Below, in pieces: positions 44,238 to 52,241 of a stretch of 64,000 nucleotides of DNA; the first letter of the stretch is position 1, and each line of letters starts with the position of its first letter. Below the pieces are notes generated by a model that saw only the letters and a program-made list of their open reading frames with translations, made no database searches and was not told where the DNA came from. Source of the stretch: DATBQN01 sp963799925. GTDB lineage: Bacteria > Acidobacteriota > Thermoanaerobaculia > Multivoradales > UBA5704. The position numbers were made by a program, and so were the translations under genes. The stretch covers positions 372,001-436,000 of the forward strand of contig CAWCYZ010000002.1 in NCBI GenBank assembly GCA_963799925.1, in the 5' to 3' direction.

Positions 44238-47200
44238 TCAACGGCCTCCGGCCCGGCTCGCCCCGACCGCTCCCGGCGCCACGGCCGCGGGCTTCTCGGC
44301 CGGTTTCTCGGCTGCCGTCGCGCCGCCGGAGAGGCTCCAGATGTGATCGCGCAGAGCCGTCGTGACCTTGTCGACGTCGGCGAGGTAGGCCTTGAGCTCC
44401 GCCTCGTCCTTGAAGTAGCGCATCATCTGCGCCTTCTGCGCCGCGTAGGCCGGCGAGTCGATGACCCCGGCGACCGGCGACTCGTACTTGCCCGGCGAGC
44501 TCTCCGGGAAGTTCGACGGCATGCGGGTGCCGGGAATCCACTTCTGCGGGTCCTTGACCCACGAGGGCACCCAGTCGTAGCGCAGGCGGTCGTGGGCGAG
44601 GAGGAGCGAGGGCGCGAGGTCCGGCGAGACGCCGGTCGCCTTCGCCGCCTCGGCGCCGGCCGGGTGGCACTTGGCGCACTGGAAGAGGTTGAAGACCACG
44701 CCGCCGACGGCGAGGTCGCGCGGATCGGCGCCGGGGAAGGGCGAGACGAACGGCTGCCGCTGCTCGCGCGAGGCGAAGTAGCCGATCACCGTATTCGCCT
44801 GCTCGTCGGTGAAGCCGAAGGTCGGCATGCGGGCGGAGAGCCACGGCCGCATCTTCACCCGGCTGGGGTCGTGGAGGTACTTGAACAGCCAGTCCGACTG
44901 CACGCGCGCGCCCTCGGCGGCCAAGTTCGGCGGTAGCATCGCCGGGTCCTGGATCACCGACTTGATGGCGTGGCCGCGGCCCTCGATCAGGTGGCAGCCC
45001 TGGCAGTTGTAGCGCTGGATGAGGTTGCGCCCCTCGGCGAGCGCCGCCGTCCGCGGATCGTTGCCCGCCCGCTTCGCCAGGACCACGGACTCCTTGGTGA
45101 AGCCCATGACGTTGGTCAGGACCGCCTCGGCCTCGCGCTCCGACATGCCGAAGTTCGGCATCTTCAGGAGGTCGTTGTAGTCCTTCGCCGGCTCCTTGCC
45201 GCGGTCGAAGATGCGCGGGCGCAGGAGCTTGGTGTGGATCCAGTCGTGCCGCGTCTCGGGCAGTTGGATGTGCCCGAAGTCGAGCTGGTGGAGGGGCTTC
45301 GAGCCCTCGGTCGTCAGCTCGGTGCCGATCGGCTTGACGTTCTCGAAGCCAGGGATCGTGTGGCAGCTGAAGCAGCCGTACTTGGTGATCGTCTGCTGCC
45401 CGAGATAGACGTTCTTCTCGTCCTCGCTCATCTTGGCGAGGTCGGCCTGGCTGCGCTCGATGGTCAGGTTGTTCTGCAGATAGGTGAGCGCCAGCTCGTC
45501 GCGCAGCGGGCGGTCGACCGCCGGCAGGGGCTGGTTCTCATAGCGCGGATCGCGGCTCGAGAGGAGATAGGAGGTGACGTCCGCCGCCTCCTGATCGGTC
45601 AGGCGCAGCGACGGCATCGCCGTCTCCGGGAAGTACTGCTTGGGGTTCTTGACCCAGGCGTAGAGCCAGCCGGACGACACCTTGCTCCCGGTGCGTACCA
45701 GGTTGGGGCCGTGCAGGCGCTTGACCAGCGGGAAGAAGTCGTCGCGCTTGGCGTTGGCGTCGAGGATGTGGCAGCCGGCGCAGCCCACGGACTCGAAGAT
45801 CTTCTGGCCGTTCTGCGGGTTGCCCGCCGGCGCCGGCGGATAGGCCGGCCGCTCGGACTTCGCCCACAGGTAGGAGACGATGGCCGCGATCTCCGTGTGC
45901 TGGCGCCGGATGTTCTTCTCCCCCTTGATGTTCTCCTGGAAGAAGAAATGGGGCATGAAGGTCGTCGGGTGGAAGCTCCGCGGCGCCTCGATCCACTTGT
46001 AGGCCCAGCCGGGGTTGGTCTTGCCGGCGATGCGCGAGAGGTCGGGGCCGGGCTTGCGCACGTCGCGGAAGGCCGGGTAGTCGACGACGTGGCAGTTGGC
46101 GCAGCCCATGTGGACGATGAGGTCCTGCCCGGCGCCCTGCGTCTCGGCGGCCGGCGTCCAGACGCCCGAGGCGTGGCAGGTGACGCATCCCGCCTCGCTC
46201 ATCTTGGCCGGCAGGATCGGATTCTCGAGGTAGGGCTGGTGCTCCCAGCCGAGCCGCTTCTGCCAGTCGCGCATCTGCGCCAGGCTCTCCGGGCTGTGGC
46301 CGGCGCGCGAGAAATCGGTGGCGCGGTCGAGGCCGCCATGGCAGGCGGTGCAGCCGAACTTGTTGAACGGGTGCGGCGAGCCGTCGCCGACGTAGGTGGC
46401 GAGGTTAGGGTGGGTGCGGAAGGGCTCTTTCCACTCCGGCCCGTCGAAGCCCGGGCGGTTGGCGGCGACGTGGCAGGTCATGCAGCGGTCGACGCGGTTC
46501 AAGTCGGTGAAGTAGACGTTCTTGTAGAGCCCGGGGAGGACCACCTGCTGGATGTGGAGGGAGGGCTGGATGAAGTCCATCAATGGCGCGTTCAGGATGA
46601 AGTAGTCGACCCCCTTGCCGAGGACGGAGGCGCGCTTCTCGACCTCGGCGACCCCCTTCTCCAGGGCGTCGAGCTTGTTCTGCGCCTCGGTGATGTCCTG
46701 CCGCTTCGCCGCCAGCGCCGCCGCCACGGCGTCTTTCTGGGCGGTCGCCTCCTCGCGCTGCTTCTTGGCGTCGGCGAGCGCCTGCTTCAGCCGCTCGACC
46801 TTCTTCGACTGCTCGGCGATGGCGCCCGAGTCCTTGCGCTGCAGCGCCCGGTCGTACTCGAAGCGGCTGGCGTCGAGCTCGCCCTTGGTCTTCTTCCACA
46901 GCGAGTCGGCGCTGTAGATCTGGGCGTTGAGCTTGGCGATCTTGGCCTCGAGGTCGGCGGCCCCGGACCGATGCTCGGCGAGCTTGGCCTGGCCGGCGTC
47001 GACGTCCTTCCTGAGCTGGGCGACCTGCTGCTGGTCGATCTTCTGCCGCTCCGCCTCCTCGTCCTTCATCAGCTTCTGGTGCTCGAGGCTGCGGAACTCC
47101 GCCTGGTAGCGCTTCCACGGCTGCGCGTAGTCGGCGAAGACCATCCACAGGGTCACCGCCAGGAGCCCGAGCGAGGAGAGGGCGAAGACCATGTTCATGC

Positions 47201-47279
47201 GCCCGAAGTCGTAGTGCCGGTCGGGGCGCTTCACCGGCGGGGCCTTGGGTGGCGGCGGAGGAGCGGCAGGAGGGGTCAT
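44238..47279 (-). CDS. Octahaem cytochrome c with membrane helix and coiled coil
   Basis: A 1013-residue protein with one membrane helix (about 30-49), a long coiled coil (about 55-215) and eight CxxCH motifs at residues 266, 310, 365, 393, 500, 636, 759 and 868. Five xMP segments (FMPHFF, AMPSLRL, KMPNFGM, RMPTFGF, RMPSNFP) are probable methionine ligands, so several haems sit in class-I-like folds. It starts with ATGA overlapping the second cytochrome b gene, and is therefore most likely the electron-exit subunit of a Rieske/cytochrome b complex. The domain plan is unusual and I know no named family for it. Confidence 0.88.
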   Translation of the reverse strand: MTPPAAPPPPPKAPPVKRPDRHYDFGRMNMVFALSSLGLLAVTLWMVFADYAQPWKRYQAEFRSLEHQKLMKDEEAERQKIDQQQVAQLRKDVDAGQAKLAEHRSGAADLEAKIAKLNAQIYSADSLWKKTKGELDASRFEYDRALQRKDSGAIAEQSKKVERLKQALADAKKQREEATAQKDAVAAALAAKRQDITEAQNKLDALEKGVAEVEKRASVLGKGVDYFILNAPLMDFIQPSLHIQQVVLPGLYKNVYFTDLNRVDRCMTCHVAANRPGFDGPEWKEPFRTHPNLATYVGDGSPHPFNKFGCTACHGGLDRATDFSRAGHSPESLAQMRDWQKRLGWEHQPYLENPILPAKMSEAGCVTCHASGVWTPAAETQGAGQDLIVHMGCANCHVVDYPAFRDVRKPGPDLSRIAGKTNPGWAYKWIEAPRSFHPTTFMPHFFFQENIKGEKNIRRQHTEIAAIVSYLWAKSERPAYPPAPAGNPQNGQKIFESVGCAGCHILDANAKRDDFFPLVKRLHGPNLVRTGSKVSSGWLYAWVKNPKQYFPETAMPSLRLTDQEAADVTSYLLSSRDPRYENQPLPAVDRPLRDELALTYLQNNLTIERSQADLAKMSEDEKNVYLGQQTITKYGCFSCHTIPGFENVKPIGTELTTEGSKPLHQLDFGHIQLPETRHDWIHTKLLRPRIFDRGKEPAKDYNDLLKMPNFGMSEREAEAVLTNVMGFTKESVVLAKRAGNDPRTAALAEGRNLIQRYNCQGCHLIEGRGHAIKSVIQDPAMLPPNLAAEGARVQSDWLFKYLHDPSRVKMRPWLSARMPTFGFTDEQANTVIGYFASREQRQPFVSPFPGADPRDLAVGGVVFNLFQCAKCHPAGAEAAKATGVSPDLAPSLLLAHDRLRYDWVPSWVKDPQKWIPGTRMPSNFPESSPGKYESPVAGVIDSPAYAAQKAQMMRYFKDEAELKAYLADVDKVTTALRDHIWSLSGGATAAEKPAEKPAAVAPGAVGASRAGGR

Positions 47280-48383
47280 ATGTTGAAGAAGTACTCCTGG
47301 ACGTGGACGAAGTACTTGAGGTTGAAGATCCACCGGCAATACATCTTGATCGGCAGCGACATCATCACCAGGAAGAGCACGACGCCGACGTAGTAGCGCG
47401 GGGCCCCCATCTTCTCGTAGTACGGGCTTGCAGGCGCTTCCTTCGCGCCAGGAGCACCGGCAGCGCGAAGAAGTAGAACAGCGACGACCAGGATGCCGAA
47501 GCATCTCGCGCAGGAACCAGTTGCTGCGGCAGCCCGATGTGCAGCAGCTTGATCCAGAAGTATTCCGACAGGTTGACGTTGGTCAGCGCGATCGAGCTTG
47601 TGGATGTCCCAGAACTCGAACGGGCCGAAGAAGTTCCAGTTCGGGCCGCGCAGGAACGTGCCGAGCACGATCAGCGAGCACCACAGGACGAGCGAAGCCG
47701 AAGAGGAAGATCGTGATCTCGACCTTGCGCTCGCGGAAGGTGAAGTAGCCGTTGCCCTTGGGGTTCTTGTCGATGTAGGGGATCGCGATCAGGCCGACGA
47801 TGATGAGGCCGGGCAGCACGACGCCGGCCAGCCAGGGGTCGAAGTAGACGAGCATCTCCTGGAGCCCGAGGAAGTACCAGGGCGCCTTCGACGGGTTCGG
47901 GCGTGTTGGCCGGGTTGGCCGGCTGCTCGAGCGGCGCCTTGCAGGAAGATCGACCAGACGATCAGGACGACCGTGCAGCAGGATCAGCGAGATGAGCTCG
48001 GTGTAGACGAGGTCGGGCCAGACCCAGACGCGGTCCTCGACCTCGGTCTTCTCGATCGGTCGGCTCGCCGGCGCGATCCGGCGGCGTCGTTGAGCGACCG
48101 CCTTGCGACATCGCAAGACCAGACGAAGAAGCCGGCGAGGAAGATCATCACCGACGATCGGCACGTTGTCCGGCTTGGCGACGATCAGCCGAGAAGTTGG
48201 GGTCGAAGGTGCCGAGAGGATGAAGAAGCCCAGCTCCGACGCCGAGCAGGCCGTAGGCCGACCGCGCTTCGGTCCACAGCTCTCGCTTCCAGCGCAGCAT
48301 CAGCCAGAAGCCGACGATCGCGAGCGATGAACGAACAGCTGCGGATCGGCGAGCGCGTTGATGAACCGCTTGAGGAAATCCAT
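47276..48383 (-). CDS. Cytochrome b C-terminal subunit, PetD/QcrC-like (many frame breaks)
   Basis: A protein of about 365 residues, readable only across many short frames. The start MDFLKRFINALADPQLFVH and the core NPSKAPWYFLGLQEMLVYFD are diagnostic of subunit IV-type halves of a bc complex; IPYIDKNPKGNGYFTFRERK follows. Fragments then give GPNWNFFGPFEFWDIHKL, LTNVNLSEYFWIKLLHIGLP and the end FNLKYFVHVQEYFFNI. It overlaps the octahaem gene by four bases. Dense single-base indels here look like sequence error, because conserved residues persist. Confidence 0.7.
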
Positions 48384-48405
48384 CGTGGTCTTGCCTCTAC
48401 GTCCC

Positions 48406-49191
48406 CTAAACGCGGACCCGAGATGCCGCCGTCTTTGCGCACGCGCCAGAAGTGGACCGCCATCAGGAACGCCGCGATGCCGAGCGGGAGGCCGACGCAG
48501 TGCAGCACGTAGAAGCGGAGCAGCGCGCCGTCGCCGACGAACGTGCCGCCGAGCAGCGCGAAGCGCGCGTCGTCGCCGGCGTGAATCAAGCGGCACGTCG
48601 CCGAGTCTCAGCAAGCGCGGCGCCCGGGCCCTCGTTCCCGAGGAACGGCGTCGCGCGCGCCATGTTCGAGCCGACGGTGATGGCCCAGATCGCGAGCTGG
48701 TCCCAGGGCAGCAGATAGCCGGTGAACGAGAGCAGCAGCGTCAGCACCAGCAGGATGACGCCGATCGACCAGTTGAACTCGCGCGGCGGCTTGTAGGAGC
48801 CGGTCATGAAGACGCGGAACATGTGGAGCCAGACGGTGATGACCATCGCGTGCGCGCCCCAGCGGTGCATCTCGCGCATGATGCCGAAGCGGCACGTGCT
48901 CGCGCAGGCCGAGATGTCGATGAAGGCGTACTCGAGCGTCGGCCGGTAGTAGAACATCAGCAGCAGGCCGGTGAACGTCAGCACCAGGAAGAGGAAGAAG
49001 CTCAGCGCCGCCCATGCACCAGGTGTAGCGCAGCTTGACGCCCGACTTCTGCACCTTGACCGGGTGCAGGTGCAGGAACACGTTGCCGAGCATGGCGAGC
49101 ACGCGCTTGCGGTTGTCGGTCGGGATGCCGACCCGGAAGATCGATTTCCAGACCTGTGTCTCGGTGACGATTTGCTCAGCTTGTCGAACAT
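48406..49191 (-). CDS. Cytochrome b N-terminal subunit, PetB-like (many frame breaks)
   Basis: A four-helix cytochrome b of about 260 residues. Reading through shifts gives GIPTDNRKRVLAMLGNVFLH, HPVKVQKSGVKLRYTWCMG, SFFLFLVLTFTGLLLMFYYR, then the first haem pair in HRWGAHAMVITVWLHMFR, WDQLAIWAITVGSNMARATP and the second pair in RFYVLHCVGLPLGIAAFLM followed by AVHFWRVRKDGG. All four haem-ligand histidines are intact. The stop is probably the TAG at 48406-48408. It forms the quinol-oxidising core with the Rieske protein encoded just upstream. Confidence 0.72.
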
Positions 49192-49201
49192 GAGCCCTCG
49201 T

Positions 49202-49242
49202 GTTGGATCGGATCGGTTGAATCAGTTGGATCGGATCGGTTG
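49202..49242. repeat. 23-bp direct repeat between Rieske and cytochrome b genes
   Basis: GTTGGATCGGATCGGTTG occurs at 49202-49219 and again at 49225-49242, a 23-base period in the 74-base gap between the two genes. The TTGGATCGG core recurs further on. No function is evident; it marks one end of the error-dense region. Confidence 0.7.
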
Positions 49243-49265
49243 GATCGAGTCGCGTCGATTCAGGA

Positions 49266-50081
49266 TCAGCCTGGGATGAACGCGTTGGGATCGTTCCACT
49301 GGCCCAGCTCCCACTGGAACTTCTGTCCCTTGTCGACGAGGATCTGGCCGTCGTCGGGGCTGACGAAGATCCGCGCGCGCTCGAGGGGACGCGGGGCGGG
49401 GCCCTCGAAGTTGATGCCGGTCATGTAGTAGCCGCTGCCGTGGCAGGGGCACTTGAACTTGTTCTGCGCCGCGAGCCAGGTCGGCGTGCAGCCCAGGTGC
49501 GTGCAGATGGCGATCAGGGCGAAGATCTTGCCGCCGTCGTGGACGATCCAGACGCCGTACTGATCGACCAGGCGGGTGTCGACGACGCCGGGCGGATAGT
49601 CCTCGGGCTTGCCGGCCTTGAAGGTCGTCGGCGGCTCGAAGAGGACGTTGGGGAACATGAAGCGGCCCATCGCGGTGACGCAGCCGCCGATGGCGACGGT
49701 GAACCCCACCCAGGCGACCGCGGCCCAGGAGAAGAAGCCGCGGCGGGTGAGGTCCGCGTCAGCCGGCGCTGCGGCTTTGGCCGCCGGAGTCGCGGGCCGG
49801 GCGGCCGCGGCGGGAGCCTTCGCCGCCGCCGCGCCGGCGGTCGGAGCGGACGCCGCGGCAGCCGCCGGCCGCGCGGCCGGGGCGGGCGGGCTCGTGGGCT
49901 TGGCGACCGCCGCCGGCGGAGTCGAGGCCGCGGCCGGCGGGATCGGAGTGGAGCTCGAGGACGGTGCGGCAGGAGGCTCTGCGGATCGCTCGGGAGGGGT
50001 TGCGGAGCCGCCGGGCGCCGCCGAGCTCGACGGCGCCGCCACCGGATCACCGGGCGTGCCGTCCTTCGTTTCATCCACCAT
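49266..50081 (-). CDS. Rieske iron-sulfur protein of a cytochrome b complex
   Basis: A 271-residue Rieske protein. After a 105-residue Ala/Pro-rich tail at the N-terminus comes a twin-arginine-like DLTRRGFFSWAAVAWVG anchor, then the [2Fe-2S] domain with CTHLGC (C193, H195, C198) and CPCHGSGY (C211, H214). It accepts the first electron from quinol. The long, low-complexity N-terminus is unusual and would lie in the cytoplasm. A TTGACA-N17-TAGAAA promoter precedes it at 50140-50168, so it heads a Rieske-cytb-cytb-octahaem operon. Confidence 0.93.
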   Translation of the reverse strand: MVDETKDGTPGDPVAAPSSSAAPGGSATPPERSAEPPAAPSSSSTPIPPAAASTPPAAVAKPTSPPAPAARPAAAAASAPTAGAAAAKAPAAAARPATPAAKAAAPADADLTRRGFFSWAAVAWVGFTVAIGGCVTAMGRFMFPNVLFEPPTTFKAGKPEDYPPGVVDTRLVDQYGVWIVHDGGKIFALIAICTHLGCTPTWLAAQNKFKCPCHGSGYYMTGINFEGPAPRPLERARIFVSPDDGQILVDKGQKFQWELGQWNDPNAFIPG

Positions 50082-50139
50082 TCAGACCCCTTTCGAGGTG
50101 CGGAAAATATCGGCTGACCCGCGCTTCCGAGTGCGCCCC

Positions 50140-50168
50140 TTTCTAGTCCATGTGTACGAGGGTGTCAA
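50140..50168 (-). promoter_or_regulatory. Near-consensus promoter of the Rieske/cytochrome b operon
   Basis: On the minus strand TTGACA (50168-50163), exactly 17 bases, then TAGAAA (50145-50140). Transcription would begin near 50133, about 50 bases before the Rieske ATG, so the operon can be expressed independently of the HEAT gene. Confidence 0.65.
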
Positions 50169-50193
50169 GCGCGAGGCGGCGCCGTCCGCCGCC

Positions 50194-51144
50194 CTATGGC
50201 TTGGCGAGCGCCTGCCTGGCTTCGAGGGCGGCCTGGCGGACTTTGAGGCTGGGATCGGAGGCGGCGAGGCGCTCGACGCGCGGCAGCTCCTGCTTCGCCT
50301 CGGGGCCACCGAGCGCGGCGAGCGCATGGAGGGCGGAGGTCATCGCCTCCTCCTCCTGCTCGGGGGTGATGTCGGGCACCTGCGCCAGGAGGCGGCGGTC
50401 GAGCATCGCCTCGAGCACCGGCAGCCCCGCCCGGCTGCCGAGCCGCGCCAGCGACAGCGCCGCGTTCCAGCGCACGTCGGCCGCCGGGTCGTCGAGCCGC
50501 GGCAGGAGCGCCGGCTGGGCGGCCTTGTCGCCGAGCTCGCCCAAGGCGAAGGCGGCGGTCTTGCGCATGCCGGCGTCGGGATCGGCGAGCGCCGCCTCGA
50601 GCGGCCCGCGGGCCCGCGGGTCGCCCAGGGTGCCGAGCGCCCAGAGGGCGTAGATGCGGGTCTTGTCGTCCTTGTCCTTCAACGCGGCGACGAGGAGCGG
50701 CAGCGCCTCGCGGTCGTGGGTGCGGCCGAGGACGACGGCGAGGTACTGGCGGATCTCCGGCTCCTCGGTGTCCTTGAAGAGGGAGCGCACCTGGGCCTTC
50801 GCCCCGGGCTCCTCGTCGAGCGCGCGGGGATCGTTGGTCAGGATCTTCGACAGCTCGTAGGCCGCCTGGGTCCGCCGCGGCTTCCATCCCGAGCGCAGCT
50901 CGTTCAGGCAGTCGGTCGTCGTCTGTTTCTCGTGGGCGATCCAGCCGAAGCCGATGAAGACGGCGACGCAGAGGAAGACGACGACGAGCGGGACGACGAA
51001 GAGGCCGAGGAACTGGCGCAGCGCGCTCGCCCCGACCTCGTCATCCGGAAGAGCGGGTGGGAGATCGGGCGGCGGCTCGGGGAGGGGACGTACAGGCTCG
51101 CCTGCGGGGACGGACGGAGGGAGCGGGGGCTCGGGCTCGGACAT
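50194..51144 (-). CDS. Membrane-anchored HEAT-repeat protein
   Basis: A 316-residue protein: a Pro/Glu-rich N-terminus, one membrane helix (FLGLFVVPLVVVFLCVAVFI), then five or so HEAT repeats (IRQYLAVVLGRTHDREALPL, IYALWALGTLGDPRARGPLE, MRKTAAFALGELGDKAAQPA, VRWNAALSLARLGSRAGLPV). HEAT repeats bind proteins; the repeats probably lie in the periplasm. It stands upstream of the Rieske gene on the same strand and may be an assembly or scaffold factor for the Rieske/b/octahaem complex. I use ATG 51144; no catalytic motif is seen. Confidence 0.8.
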   Translation of the reverse strand: MSEPEPPLPPSVPAGEPVRPLPEPPPDLPPALPDDEVGASALRQFLGLFVVPLVVVFLCVAVFIGFGWIAHEKQTTTDCLNELRSGWKPRRTQAAYELSKILTNDPRALDEEPGAKAQVRSLFKDTEEPEIRQYLAVVLGRTHDREALPLLVAALKDKDDKTRIYALWALGTLGDPRARGPLEAALADPDAGMRKTAAFALGELGDKAAQPALLPRLDDPAADVRWNAALSLARLGSRAGLPVLEAMLDRRLLAQVPDITPEQEEEAMTSALHALAALGGPEAKQELPRVERLAASDPSLKVRQAALEARQALAKP

Positions 51145-51425
51145 CGGGCCGGCAGCATACCGCAAGGCCCGGAGTCGCGACATCCGCTGATTACCCCGTT
51201 ACCGGCGGCCGGCGGAGCCGCGCCGGTCTCCCGCTCGATCGGCACCACGCGTTTTGAGCTTTTGACAAGATCACGCCCGACCCTCCCGCCTCGTGGGCCG
51301 GCTTCCGGCCGGACCTCGCATCCTTATAGATGGCGGGACGAGAGCCGGTGCAAAGCGGCAGGCCGCCGCCGGCCGGCACCACGTTGGAGACGGCCGCGAG
51401 GCAGGCGGCGGCCGAGGCACTCGTA

Positions 51426-51455
51426 TTGCACGGCTTTTCGGCTTGCTGCTAGGAT
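51426..51455 (+). promoter_or_regulatory. Candidate promoter of the alternative complex III operon
   Basis: TTGCAC (51426-51431), an 18-base spacer, then TAGGAT (51450-51455). Transcription would begin at about 51462, inside the CRP/FNR-type palindrome, so a bound regulator would block it. A second, weaker pair TTGTTC (51485-51490) and TATGTT (51509-51514) lies downstream of the palindrome. Apart from these signals I see nothing else in the 405-base gap 51145-51549. Confidence 0.4.
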
Positions 51456-51460
51456 CGCGC

Positions 51461-51478
51461 TTGTGACGATCGTCACAA
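51461..51478. promoter_or_regulatory. Perfect CRP/FNR-family palindrome
   Basis: TTGTGACGATCGTCACAA is an exact 18-bp palindrome that contains TGTGA-N6-TCACA, the consensus of CRP-type regulators. It stands 71 bases before actA in the region shared with the divergent HEAT/Rieske side. Its regulator is not in the window. Confidence 0.7.
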
Positions 51479-51549
51479 AGTAACTTGTTCGGGATTGAGG
51501 GGCTCGGATATGTTGCGGTTGCGGGGCAGGATCGTCTAGGGAGGGAGCG

Positions 51550-52207
51550 ATGGCGCAGATCTTCCACCGCAGCACCAATACCATCGCCAAGGTCAGCATT
51601 TTCGGCGGCGTCTTCTTCCTCGCCTTCCTCACCTGGATCTACTCCACCCTTCTCCGCTCCTCCTACGTCACCGGCCAGAACGTGGTCAAGAAGCAGCCGG
51701 TGCCGTTCAGCCACGAGCACCATGTGGCGCAGCTCGGCATCGACTGCCGCTACTGCCACACCTCGGTCGAGCAGTCGCACTTCGCCGGCATCCCGCCGAC
51801 CGCGACCTGCATGAACTGCCACCGCCAGATCTGGACCAACGCGGCGCTCCTCGCCCCGGTGCGCGACAGCTACGCCACGCGGCACGCCGCTGCGCTGGTC
51901 GCGGATCCACGACCTGCCTGATTTCGTCTACTTCAACCACAGCATCCACGTCGCCAAGGGAATCGGCTGCGTCACCTGCCACGGCCGGGTCGACCGCATG
52001 CCGCTGATGTTCCAGCACGCGTCGCTGCAGATGGAGTGGTGCCTGGACTGCCACCGCGACCCGGCCAAGTACATCCGGCCCAAGGACCAGGTCTTCAACC
52101 TGGCCTACGAGCCGCCGGCCGGGACCGAGCTCGGCGCCCGCCTGGTCAAGCAGTACCACGTGCAGTCGCCGCGGACGCTGACGAGCTGCTCGACCTGCCA
52201 CCGGTAG
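51550..52207 (+). CDS. actA: Alternative complex III subunit ActA, pentahaem cytochrome c (one frameshift)
   Basis: A protein of about 218 residues: one N-terminal membrane helix (IFGGVFFLAFLTWIYSTLL) and five CxxCH motifs (CRYCH, CMNCH, CVTCH, CLDCH, CSTCH). This is the pentahaem subunit that receives electrons from quinol oxidation. One surplus base near 51880 shifts the frame; removal gives YATRTPLRWSRIHDLPDFVY. It is the first gene of the act-SCO-cox cluster, downstream of a CRP/FNR-type palindrome. Confidence 0.9.
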
Positions 52208-52241
52208 AGGCCGCAGGATCAGGAACGGAGCGAGGAACGGG

